From: JABGQS01 sp963674545
GTDB taxonomy: Bacteria > Bacillota > Clostridia > Christensenellales > SZUA-584
DNA: 64,000 bases
Assembly: GCA_963674545.2 (NCBI GenBank)
Contig: CAXXFB010000001.1
Location: 2,108,001 to 2,172,000 of the forward strand
Direction of reading: 5' to 3'
The notes below the pieces were generated by a model. The model saw only the letters and a program-made list of their open reading frames with translations. It was not told where the DNA came from and did not search any database. This document shows, piece by piece, positions 17,686-25,845 of the stretch (the stretch's first letter is position 1; each line of letters starts with the position of its first letter). The position numbers were made by a program, and so were the translations under genes.

Positions 17686-18072
17686 TTATTTATTTTCATT
17701 TTTCTCCTCTTCGTTTCTTAAATCCAGCAACCTTTTTCTTTCTATTAGTCGCTTCTGAATTTGGCGAATATCCTTATTTATTTTGTGCTCCATCATTTTT
17801 CTGAACTTAATACCTATTGTTAAAAATGCTACGATCCTAATGGAGCTCAATACGATAATTATCCACCAAACATAGTTTATTTTCATTAAGCTAAATTCAA
17901 GAGTTTGCCCATAAAAATATATTTCCACTAATATTTGCACCAACCATGAAGAGAGAGCTATGACTGATAGTATCTTTATAAATCTATCATGCTTGTTTTT
18001 CTTTGCAACAAAGACCAGAGCCAGTATAATCAATAATCCTACAATTACCTTGCTAGCTATCACTGCTGTCAT
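17686..18072 (-). CDS. Three-helix membrane protein (candidate immunity protein)
   Basis: The 128-aa AT-rich protein has three hydrophobic segments (SKVIVGLLIILALVFVA, ILSVIALSSWLVQILVEIYF, WWIIIVLSSIRIVAFLTIG) and a highly charged C-terminal tail (RLIERKRLLDLRNEEEKNENK). It overlaps the upstream membrane gene by 20 nt and has its own GGAGGG site, so the two are translated together. Position directly after a toxin-like gene suggests an immunity role. No family recognised. Confidence 0.6.
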   Translation of the reverse strand: MTAVIASKVIVGLLIILALVFVAKKNKHDRFIKILSVIALSSWLVQILVEIYFYGQTLEFSLMKINYVWWIIIVLSSIRIVAFLTIGIKFRKMMEHKINKDIRQIQKRLIERKRLLDLRNEEEKNENK

Positions 18073-18319
18073 TGTGCCCTCCTTCCCCTTTTCGATTAAT
18101 AGCTATTATCCACGCTAAAAACATCAAGGCAGAAAGGCTGTTTAAAGCAATAGTTATACCTTCAAAATCAGTCCATATTGAAAATCCAATTGCTACACAA
18201 CCAAACAATGCAAACAATAGTGCAAACCAGCCACTTTTCCTTCCAAAAAATAATATACCCACAATTATCAATAATACAAGTGCATTCCCTATTACACTAA
18301 TTTGAATAATATCCATCAT
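18053..18319 (-). CDS. Small three-helix membrane protein (candidate immunity protein)
   Basis: The 88-aa protein is almost all membrane: ALVLLIIVGILFFG, WFALLFALFGCVAIGFSIW and LNSLSALMFLAWIIAI, then a short charged tail. GGGAG precedes a double ATG. It lies about 100 nt after the toxin-like gene at 18424 and overlaps the next membrane gene. Small multi-helix proteins are common immunity proteins for envelope-acting toxins, but this assignment rests on position alone. Confidence 0.6.
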   Translation of the reverse strand: MMDIIQISVIGNALVLLIIVGILFFGRKSGWFALLFALFGCVAIGFSIWTDFEGITIALNSLSALMFLAWIIAINRKGEGGHNDSSDS

Positions 18320-18423
18320 TTCTTCTCCCTTATTTTTAATTCAGAATATACCTTTTACCAATTTTTAATTCAATAAACGATTTGTTCATTATAAAAAACC
18401 CTCAGCTACATATAATCTAAAAT

Positions 18424-19938
18424 TTAATTGCCATATTCATAGTAATCGGTATCATAGTTCGTATATGGCTGACCCCCATTAGGCGAAATCGTAGGGATTG
18501 TTGTTGAGGTGTTTACATACGCATAAAGATGAGGAGGTTCAACTAAATTCCCATTCTCATTTACTTCACTTAATATAGTATAATTTTTTTTAGTACTTCC
18601 CATTCCATTAAATGTTGAACTGGTATTATACTTAACATAGTATGATCCCACGTTTAGTTTGTCAGTTAAGTGAGTACTATTGTTTACAATATCCGCAACA
18701 TCAATCGCTTCTTCTAACCACGCAGCGCCTTCTAACACAAGGCCGAATTGTGGTAATGCAGGTACAATAGGTAATGCAAGTATTTTCACTTCCCAACCTT
18801 GTGCCTTATTGTTCAATTCTGCTAGAGCCTCAGGATCATCAACATACTTCTTGTAAAACTCATCTGCCGCTTCCTCGTCTGGTATGAATACTACTTCAGA
18901 CCACGAAGATGTGTCACTAAAAGCGCCATCCTCATTCTTCGTGAGTCCCAACATTATCGAAGCTACATCTTTTACCTCAGAATCCTCAAGCATATCTGTA
19001 ATTGTTAATAAGTCAGTAAACCCTGCATCGACAACTCTTTCATACGGCTTAAACTTCTCATCTATATTCGCTAATGCATCTTCCTTCAGCCCATCATACT
19101 TTTCTCTAATATCCTCAACAATATCATCTACAGAAACATCATACGCATCATCCAATTCCCATGTACTCTGCGCAAACGCCTCCTTCAGTTCCTCGTCCGA
19201 GAATCCCGAAGCATCAATACCCGGTGAAGACGATATCTGTCCTATCATAGCTTCACTCATTCCAACAATGTCTATGTTCTCGTCAAAATATTTATACGCC
19301 CTTTCGTATGTATCCTGTCTTAATTCATTTGCTAACGCTATTTCTTCTGCCATCTGGTCGTCAAGTTCAGCAATTATAGCCTGTTTCTCCGCATCTTTCT
19401 CATCAGCTAAACTTGTATACAGGTCTGTTGTATTATCCGAGCTCTCATCTTGTGACCAAAGGTATGGCTTTATCCCCTCATCTGCATTTTCCTCATCATT
19501 CACACCGGGCGTAGTTTCTCCAATATAATTAGCTCCGTCGTTAGCATCAAAACCTGCGCTACTGCCGCCTCCTCCTGCTGTTACCATTGCCGTCTGTGCC
19601 TTATCACCATCCAACAGCCCCATCATCCCACGGTTATATGCATCTCTCTGCTTGACAAGCTCGTCAACCTTGTCATGATACTCATACCACTTCTCATCAC
19701 CCGTGCTGACATTACCGCTGCCAAGTGCATTCACCATATCGTCCTGCGCCTGCGTTATCAGCCTGTCGTAATAATCTATCTGCGTCTGATAACTCTCCTG
19801 CGTCGGTGTACCGGGGTTTGCATCTTTCCAGTCCAGCACCTTTTTCTCTGCAGTCAAGCTGCTTATTTTTTCCTGAACTTGGCTCTTTTCGGCATCGCTC
19901 ATACCGGGGTTGTGCACCAGCGTGTCCTGCAGCTGCAT
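18424..19938 (-). CDS. Toxin-like protein with shared trunk, orphan cassette (copy 2)
   Basis: The 504-aa reading begins inside the trunk (MQLQDTLVHNPGMSD). Upstream of its ATG about ten more residues (AAGSAKGRQI) still match copy 1, until divergence and a stop near 20000, so the N-terminal 150 residues have been lost. Trunk occupies about 1-120, and a Gly-rich junction with TPGVNDEE follows near 143-150. The C-terminal 350 residues are unique: an acidic helical stretch (about 190-330), a hydrophobic segment (LALPIVPALPQFGLVLEG) and a Tyr/Asn-rich end. I recognise no toxin fold. No strong ribosome site precedes the ATG, so it may be silent until recombined. Confidence 0.65.
   Translation of the reverse strand: MQLQDTLVHNPGMSDAEKSQVQEKISSLTAEKKVLDWKDANPGTPTQESYQTQIDYYDRLITQAQDDMVNALGSGNVSTGDEKWYEYHDKVDELVKQRDAYNRGMMGLLDGDKAQTAMVTAGGGGSSAGFDANDGANYIGETTPGVNDEENADEGIKPYLWSQDESSDNTTDLYTSLADEKDAEKQAIIAELDDQMAEEIALANELRQDTYERAYKYFDENIDIVGMSEAMIGQISSSPGIDASGFSDEELKEAFAQSTWELDDAYDVSVDDIVEDIREKYDGLKEDALANIDEKFKPYERVVDAGFTDLLTITDMLEDSEVKDVASIMLGLTKNEDGAFSDTSSWSEVVFIPDEEAADEFYKKYVDDPEALAELNNKAQGWEVKILALPIVPALPQFGLVLEGAAWLEEAIDVADIVNNSTHLTDKLNVGSYYVKYNTSSTFNGMGSTKKNYTILSEVNENGNLVEPPHLYAYVNTSTTIPTISPNGGQPYTNYDTDYYEYGN
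19585..19938 (-). repeat. Shared trunk repeat, copy 2
   Basis: From MQLQDT to GTPT it is nearly identical to copy 1 at nucleotide level. After GTPT it switches to a different version (QESYQTQIDYYDRL, KWYEYHDKVDELV) shared instead with the remnant at 14953-15063. Confidence 0.75.
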
Positions 19939-20054
19939 TATCTGCCTGCCCTTTGCACTGCCTGCTGCGCTGGAAATTGCCGCTGGCTTTGGCCGTTAAT
20001 GATATCCTATAATAGCTTTCTGCCTTTATAATCCTTTTATCCTATGCTCATTGT

Positions 20055-20456
20055 TTAACTCAAATCCACAACTTCCTTTGTCAATAGATTAACTCGGTAC
20101 AATAATTTATGTGGTCTCACGCTATCAGACCTTTCATATATAAACAACCATTCTCCAGCAATCTCAAACAAGTTGCCTTTTACAATTTTTTTCGGCATCT
20201 CAATCTCAAATTGAATTTTGCCTAATCCATCTTCGCTTACGATCTTACATATTATTTTATTCCCCTGTGCATAATATATTCTGTCTTCTTCAGCATGAAG
20301 AAATAATCTTTTACTATTAAAAGACATCATTTGCACACTTTCAGACCTGTCGACATCAACATTAAACAACTCTATCCTATCATTGTCATTCGTTGCTACT
20401 ACAATATAGTTGTCAGAAAATCTGAAAATATAATCAATCCACATCCTGCTGTTCAT
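20055..20456 (-). pseudogene. C-terminal part of a split lipoprotein gene
   Basis: This 133-aa frame overlaps the end of the lipoprotein gene by 4 nt (ATGA). It looks like its natural continuation: propeller-like strands WIDYIFRFSDNYIVVA and RIYYAQGNKIICKI. Adding one A in the A-rich run near 20475-20490 would fuse the frames as KRIELVDMNSRMW, giving a protein of about 417 aa. It could also be a separate translationally coupled gene. It lacks a signal peptide, which argues for a split gene. Confidence 0.55.
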
Positions 20457-21307
20457 ATCAACAAGTTCAATTCTTTTTCTTTTTCTTTTGAATTAAAGTC
20501 TACGAAAATAAGACTATTATATTCTCCGAATATTAATATATCGTTATCCGTACCCAGAAGTTTAACAAAGTTTTTCCTGGTATGTGATATTGAACTCATA
20601 ACTTGATTACCTGTTTCAGCATCCACAACCGTCGCTTCTTTGAAATACTCATTACTGCCATAATCTGCTGATGAAAAGTACAATCTACCAACTTTATCAA
20701 AGTATACATTATATTCAAACTTGTCATCTTTTTGATAAAAACAATTCCCCCAACTATCGTCATATTCTGCTTTAATGCCTGAAAAACTCAGCGCTTCAGC
20801 ATCAGGTATTGAAGAATTTAAATTTTTTGTCTCGAGCATAGCGATTCTTTCATCGTCCAACACATACGCATCATATACTAAATCCGAATATTCCAAGTTA
20901 GGTTCTATTTGTATTATACTTCCGTCTTGAAGGTTTATCTTAAATAAGCTATATATCCATTGATTATCAAAAGCTTCGTCGCTCCTACCTACATAATAAA
21001 TAGCCCTGTCTGTTATAATAAGTCTTGACATCTTAGACGTAGGATATTCAAAACTGACATCTGTTCCATCCTGGCTCATACTATAGATACCCAGCCTTGA
21101 TTTTTCCTGCGAAACAAAATATATTTTATTATCAAAACACACTGCCATCTGGCCTGAGTTACTATACGTATCTGGCTTGTATTCAACTATTTTAATATCA
21201 CATACATCTCCGGAGACATCACCAATGGGCGTACATCCAAAGCCCATTAATATAAACGTCAAAGATATAATAACTCCAAGGTGCACAATTTTAACTACTT
21301 TCTTCAT
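20453..21307 (-). CDS. Lipoprotein with propeller-like repeats (N-terminal part of a split gene)
   Basis: The 284-aa product starts with a lipoprotein signal (MKKVVKIVHLG, lipid Cys in MGFGCTP near residue 25) and continues with beta repeats such as KIYFVSQEKSRLGIYS and AIYYVGRSDEAF, similar in style to the lipoprotein at 15176-16246. TAAGGAGTGAG precedes the ATG, 13 nt after the toxin-like gene, so the two are surely co-transcribed. It ends early in an A-rich run (KEKEKELNLLI), and the propeller appears to continue in another frame. A candidate partner or immunity lipoprotein. Confidence 0.65.
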   Translation of the reverse strand: MKKVVKIVHLGVIISLTFILMGFGCTPIGDVSGDVCDIKIVEYKPDTYSNSGQMAVCFDNKIYFVSQEKSRLGIYSMSQDGTDVSFEYPTSKMSRLIITDRAIYYVGRSDEAFDNQWIYSLFKINLQDGSIIQIEPNLEYSDLVYDAYVLDDERIAMLETKNLNSSIPDAEALSFSGIKAEYDDSWGNCFYQKDDKFEYNVYFDKVGRLYFSSADYGSNEYFKEATVVDAETGNQVMSSISHTRKNFVKLLGTDNDILIFGEYNSLIFVDFNSKEKEKELNLLI

Positions 21308-21320
21308 ATCTCACTCCTTA

Positions 21321-23147
21321 TCAGTTTATTTCTATTAACCAGCTGTATCCAACATTATCACCCGAGATAAAGTTTTTGATAAGCTGTGGAAGTTGATTCT
21401 TAAATGGCATTCCAACATAGGAAATCTCATCTGTTTTAAATATACTATTAAGAAGTACATTGTCACTGTTTTGAATCATACTATTATCCTCTACAATATC
21501 TAATAACTGATTTGCATTATTATTCCCAGTATTGTTATTCTCCCCAACAAAATACTCGTTATCACCATTATAAGTTTTAACCGAGCTGCCATCACTGGTA
21601 ACTGTCATGTAATGCGCATTTATTTTGCCAGAATCGTTTTGCCATCCATACACTAAAATATACGTTCCCGGTTTTTCTAAAGAATCAACCTTAAAGTCGC
21701 TGATATTTGTTTTATGCCCTTGATTTTTAAGATAATCCATAACCGCTATAGGACTTGTTCCCAATTCTCCTCCAGCCATGCTGCCTAAATTCAACTTGCT
21801 ATCATCGTTAAAATAGCTGTAAACATCTGCAAAATTTGAAGCTTCCCCCAAAAGTGTTAATGCATTTTGTACTGATACCGCCCCGCAAGCATTGCCCGAC
21901 GCAGTGCCTTTTGAGCCATATGGCATATTACCTAAAGCATTCTGATCATTAATTATTCCAGTCATATTAAATATGGGATCATTATAAACAGAACGCCCCC
22001 TTTGCTCTCTAAGTGCATTTATTTGTTCCATAATATTTGAAACTTCATCCAAATTTCGATTATACCCTTCTATATAAGTATTATAATCAGGATCATCAAG
22101 AGATGTTATTGAAAGCTTTGTATTAAAATACTCAGCCAGCTTATTTTTTGCTTCCATTGTATCATTCAGTCTCTTTAATTTTTCAGTAAAGTCTTCCCCT
22201 GAAATATAAGTACTAGTACCTTTGTTTCCATCATCCATCCCCGGCTGTTCCGTATACACAGCTCCGTCCTTCGCATCAAGGCTAATCCTCCTGCCGCCTC
22301 CACCTGCTGCTGCCTGTTCCTCCGCCGTCTGTGCCTTATCACCATCCAACAGCCCCATCATGCCGCGGTTATAAGCATCTTTCATTGCCAGAAGGTTATC
22401 GCCTTTCTTAAACAGCTCATACCATTCATCGCTTCCCTGCTTTAGAGTACCGTTACCAAGTCCGTTTACGATAGCATCTTGATTTTGCTGCCACAGTCTG
22501 TCATAATAACTCTTCTGTGCTTCATAACTTTCAACGGTCGGTGTGCCGGGGTTTGCATCTTTCCAGTCCAGCACCTTTTTCTCTGCAGTCAAGCTGCTTA
22601 TTTTTTCCTGAACCTGGCTCTTTTCTCTGTCGCTCATGCCCGGGTTGTGCACCAGCGTATCCTGCAGTTGCATTATCTGCCTGCCCTTTGCGCTGCCCGC
22701 TGCTCCGGGCACTGTCGTCAGCTTTGCCTTAGTGCCGAACTGCACTATTCCGTATGCATGCGCCGGGTTTGTCTTCATCTGTGCTGACTGCTGCGTCTCT
22801 GGCTGGCTGGTGCCGCGGTTCCAGTATCCGTCATCCCCAAGTCCGTACGCTTCGCTCAGCTTTTCGTTCCAGCTCTTCACGCTGCTCTTTGCTTCCTGCG
22901 CCCTTGCTTTTGCAGCATTCATCTGCTGCTCGTCTGCGTTGTTGACCACGCTGTCCAGCCACTCGTTCTCATACTCCTGCGCTCTTGCCTGTTCAGCTTC
23001 AATATTCTGTCTTATTTCGTCTATGCCCGGCATCCTTTTATTGAGTATACCACCATTATTTGGCTTTGTATAGAACTTATTTTCTTTTTTCTGTCTGTTT
23101 CTTGTATTCTTCCTATACCCATGCCTATAATCACTTGGTCTTGCCAT
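21321..23147 (-). CDS. Full-length toxin-like protein with papain/C39-like C-terminal domain
   Basis: The 608-aa protein is the only complete copy. Residues 1-40 are very basic without a signal peptide, and 40-105 form a charged helical region. Residues 106-158 are a linker, 159-280 the shared trunk, and 281-310 a Gly-rich junction with PGMDDG. The unique C-terminus has the layout of a papain/C39-like Cys peptidase: Cys421 in NACGAVSVQNALTLLG, His512 in INAHYMTV, then Asn527/Asp529 in TYNGD. AGGAGG precedes the ATG. GC-rich trunk and AT-rich C-terminus differ sharply. A lipoprotein gene follows after 13 nt. A toxin role is inferred from this build; a secreted peptidase is the alternative. Confidence 0.7.
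   Translation of the reverse strand: MARPSDYRHGYRKNTRNRQKKENKFYTKPNNGGILNKRMPGIDEIRQNIEAEQARAQEYENEWLDSVVNNADEQQMNAAKARAQEAKSSVKSWNEKLSEAYGLGDDGYWNRGTSQPETQQSAQMKTNPAHAYGIVQFGTKAKLTTVPGAAGSAKGRQIMQLQDTLVHNPGMSDREKSQVQEKISSLTAEKKVLDWKDANPGTPTVESYEAQKSYYDRLWQQNQDAIVNGLGNGTLKQGSDEWYELFKKGDNLLAMKDAYNRGMMGLLDGDKAQTAEEQAAAGGGGRRISLDAKDGAVYTEQPGMDDGNKGTSTYISGEDFTEKLKRLNDTMEAKNKLAEYFNTKLSITSLDDPDYNTYIEGYNRNLDEVSNIMEQINALREQRGRSVYNDPIFNMTGIINDQNALGNMPYGSKGTASGNACGAVSVQNALTLLGEASNFADVYSYFNDDSKLNLGSMAGGELGTSPIAVMDYLKNQGHKTNISDFKVDSLEKPGTYILVYGWQNDSGKINAHYMTVTSDGSSVKTYNGDNEYFVGENNNTGNNNANQLLDIVEDNSMIQNSDNVLLNSIFKTDEISYVGMPFKNQLPQLIKNFISGDNVGYSWLIEIN
22308..22673 (-). repeat. Shared trunk repeat, copy 1 (mosaic)
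   Basis: The first third (MQLQDT to GTPT) is nearly identical to copy 2 and the rest (VESYEAQ to EEQAA) to copy 3. The switch falls at the conserved DANPGTPT block, as expected from recombination between copies. Confidence 0.75.
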
Positions 23148-23304
23148 GTCTCTTTCCTCCTTTTTGTTTTTTCAGCGCCCATCTAACAAATCATTCTTGC
23201 TCAGCACATAAAAATAAGGCCTGCCCTGTCCGGACAAACCTTTGATGATGCTAGCCTATCACATATAATCGCTCACAAGCGCTCGTTTTTTTACCTTCTA
23301 TGCA

Positions 23305-23337
23305 ATAAAAAACCCGCTGATTTTTACAGCAGGCTTT
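23305..23337 (-). terminator. Rho-independent terminator after the anchored propeller protein
   Basis: Read leftward, GCCTGCTG pairs with CAGCGGGT (one G-U) around TAAAAAT, followed by TTTTT. Confidence 0.8.
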
Positions 23338-23360
23338 GCATTGTAGATTTTTTTATTTGT

Positions 23361-24599
23361 CTAAGGCACTGTTATATACTGTACTACATTCACTCCTGAA
23401 TCAAATCCGTCAGTAAAATCGTACCAGACGACACCTTTACCGTTTGCAGAGCCAAGCATACAACGGGTATTGATGTCTGAAATACGTCCGGTTGAACCAT
23501 CTTCGAAATAATATATATAGATTGAGTTGTCTTTCGTATAAACAACATATCCATCGCCCACGTCATAATTGAGTATCCCGTCAACAATAAATTCAGGCAG
23601 AGTATACGTGTCACCGTTCTTCTTGCAATACATAAGCTGGCTGTCATAGTCGCCTGTGCTGTCAAGGTATACTATATAATCGCCCGTTATTTTCGGGTTA
23701 TATACGAAAGTACCCGGCAGGAACGTTACAAGCTGCTTGTCTCCGCCTTCCGTCAGCGGCATCACAACTATCTCTGCATTTGTAGATGCAGACGAGCCGT
23801 CCAGCACATAGTTCTCCCCTTCCGGCTGGACATATACTATCGCATCCTTTGACATATGCGCTGCGCTTACCGAAAGCGGTGTGTTCTTAAACTCCTCTAT
23901 AGCTGTGCTCTCTCCTGTCGTTAAGTTGTACAGATATAGTATGTCTCTTGCCTGTCCGGTCTCCTGCATCCAGACCGCATATTCGCCCGCCAGCGAGACT
24001 TTTGGTTTTCCGTACAGATATTCACGCATAACGAACATTTCGCCCGTTTCTCTGTTATATCCGCAAACATTTCCGCCGTACTGGCTTTTACAGTCAAGGT
24101 ATACAATAAATTTATCATTAATCTTTGGTTCAAAAAGACTTGAGTATTTAAGCTCGATACCCGGCATTTCCGTAGTTGTCTTAGTTGTCATGTCATATAC
24201 AGCAATAGTATTAACATCCGGCGCAGATTCAAGCCTGTTCCCGGTCGCAAAAACAACTTCATTCCCATATACGAACGGATCGTTTATCGACTTATACTCT
24301 ATCTCAAGTATAAAGGCGCCTTCGCTCATATCTTCGCTTGCTATCGGCGTTGGTTCCGGAGTGTTTTGTACCGTAGACTGCGGTGTTGGTGACGGTTCCG
24401 TCTTTCCGACCATATCTCCCTTTATCCAGGGAACTATCAGAAATATTATAAGACAGGCAAGCCCTGCAACTGCAGCAACCAGTCCGGCTATCTTAAGGAT
24501 AGGTGCAAAATCAAGCCTTTTCGGCCTTCTTTGTCTTATGCGGCTGCTTCTTCTGCTCATATTTTTTCTTCTGCGGTTTCTTCTTATAGAATCGAACAT
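23361..24599 (-). CDS. Membrane-anchored propeller-like protein
   Basis: The 412-aa protein has a very basic N-terminus, one membrane helix (IAGLVAAVAGLACLIIFLIV, about 36-55), a Pro/Thr-rich stretch and a large extracytoplasmic domain. That domain has repeated blades such as DKFIVYLDCKSQYGG, GDYIVYLDSTGDYDS and DGYVVYTKDNSIYIYYF, typical of TolB/WD40-like propellers. A GGGGCAGG site precedes the start; MSRRSS 13 codons in is a weaker choice. It may scaffold other envelope proteins. No specific function can be assigned. Confidence 0.7.
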   Translation of the reverse strand: MFDSIRRNRRRKNMSRRSSRIRQRRPKRLDFAPILKIAGLVAAVAGLACLIIFLIVPWIKGDMVGKTEPSPTPQSTVQNTPEPTPIASEDMSEGAFILEIEYKSINDPFVYGNEVVFATGNRLESAPDVNTIAVYDMTTKTTTEMPGIELKYSSLFEPKINDKFIVYLDCKSQYGGNVCGYNRETGEMFVMREYLYGKPKVSLAGEYAVWMQETGQARDILYLYNLTTGESTAIEEFKNTPLSVSAAHMSKDAIVYVQPEGENYVLDGSSASTNAEIVVMPLTEGGDKQLVTFLPGTFVYNPKITGDYIVYLDSTGDYDSQLMYCKKNGDTYTLPEFIVDGILNYDVGDGYVVYTKDNSIYIYYFEDGSTGRISDINTRCMLGSANGKGVVWYDFTDGFDSGVNVVQYITVP

Positions 24600-24821
24600 A
24601 ACCTGCCCCTTCTTCTTATCAATCTCTCAAACTGCATTATATCAAAAGTTTCATGCTAAAACAACTTTGAATTGCACCGCTCTTTTATCCTTTATGATTT
24701 ACCCGCACTGCGGTCATATTTATTGCTATAACGCTTTTAGCTTTTCATATCCGATACTATCGCATTTAGTACCATAAATATATATATCTGTTCTTCTTCC
24801 AACAGAAATCCCGCTTAAAAA

Positions 24822-25742
24822 TCACACGAATACCCTGCCTGCTTCCGTTTGATTCAAAAACTCAAGCGTTTCGCTGTTGAAGACTTCTGCTTTTTCTTCA
24901 TTTACAAAGTGTCCGCAGTTTCTCAGCCGTCTGTGCTGCGCTCCCGGTATGTTTGCAAACATCTGCACTGTTTGCTGCGAATGTATCGGGTCGTTCTGCC
25001 CGGAAAAAACAAGAGTATCTTTTTTAATACCATGCAGCCCGGAGGCATCGAAAGGATTCTCAAAATGAAGCATAGACATAATTAGAGTGTCTCTGACATC
25101 TTTGTTTTTGTAAGGCTCGTAATACTGTTCTACAACATTCTGCGTAACAAGCGGTTCGTTGAAATAGAGCTCTTTTAACAGGTTCTCCATAGTCTGGAAC
25201 GTAAACCTCATCCTGAACATCATCTGACCGGGTTTGGTAGTTAAAGCCCGCAACAAAAAAGGATAAGCATCGTTCGGTCCTCCCGGAGATACAAGAATAA
25301 GTTTATCTACCCTCTCCGGATGCTGCTGGGCAAGCACCGCTGCGCTTACTGCACTGGTCGAAAACCCAGCTATGCTCGCTTTGCTTATTGCCAGTGCATC
25401 CATAAAAGCTTTGATTATATTTGCTGTTTCCTCAACAGTGTAATATATGTTCGGATGTGTGCTGTATCCGTAGCCTGGAAGGTCAAGTGCCAGCACTCTA
25501 AATCCGTTATGTGCAAAAAAATCTATATTATTATGCCATGCAAAAAGAGACTGCCCGATTCCGTGCACAAGAATCAAAGGCTTGCCTTCGCCGCTTTCAA
25601 AATAGTGTACCGTTGCGTCAAAGCTGTGAGCCTTGCTTCCCTTTTCGTCTTCGCCAACAACTTCAAAGCTGATAAGGGCTTCGCAACCGTTCTCTTTGCA
25701 GTTTATAAACACTGGTTTTTTTCTTTTTTTTGGTGCCGGCAT
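24822..25742 (-). CDS. Alpha/beta hydrolase
   Basis: The start chosen is ATG at 25742 (MPAPKKRKK) with AGGA upstream; the longer frame begins with a TTG lacking a site. The 306-aa protein has the fold's hallmarks: oxyanion-loop motif LVHGIGQSLFAW, nucleophile elbow AGFSTSAVS, an Asp in FSGQNDPIH and the late His in NCGHFVNEE. Substrate unknown; the sequence fits the broad haloperoxidase/epoxide-hydrolase-like group. It is monocistronic. Confidence 0.85.
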   Translation of the reverse strand: MPAPKKRKKPVFINCKENGCEALISFEVVGEDEKGSKAHSFDATVHYFESGEGKPLILVHGIGQSLFAWHNNIDFFAHNGFRVLALDLPGYGYSTHPNIYYTVEETANIIKAFMDALAISKASIAGFSTSAVSAAVLAQQHPERVDKLILVSPGGPNDAYPFLLRALTTKPGQMMFRMRFTFQTMENLLKELYFNEPLVTQNVVEQYYEPYKNKDVRDTLIMSMLHFENPFDASGLHGIKKDTLVFSGQNDPIHSQQTVQMFANIPGAQHRRLRNCGHFVNEEKAEVFNSETLEFLNQTEAGRVFV

Positions 25743-25845
25743 ATTTTTTTCCTGCTTCTTATATTTAGAAAAACAGTTATTTATCGTTTGACAATAAATA
25801 TACAACGAACCAGAGAGTTTTTCAAGTGCTTATTTAATATTATCG

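Noticed and set aside
18884..19528. 214-aa Ser-rich plus-strand frame
   Set aside because: It is antisense to the acidic toxin-like gene, whose codon pattern leaves the reverse strand open.
23219..23250. GC-rich TGTCCGGACA palindrome as a terminator or attenuator upstream of the full-length toxin-like gene
   Set aside because: The stem centre leaves no loop and flanking pairing is imperfect; too weak to call.
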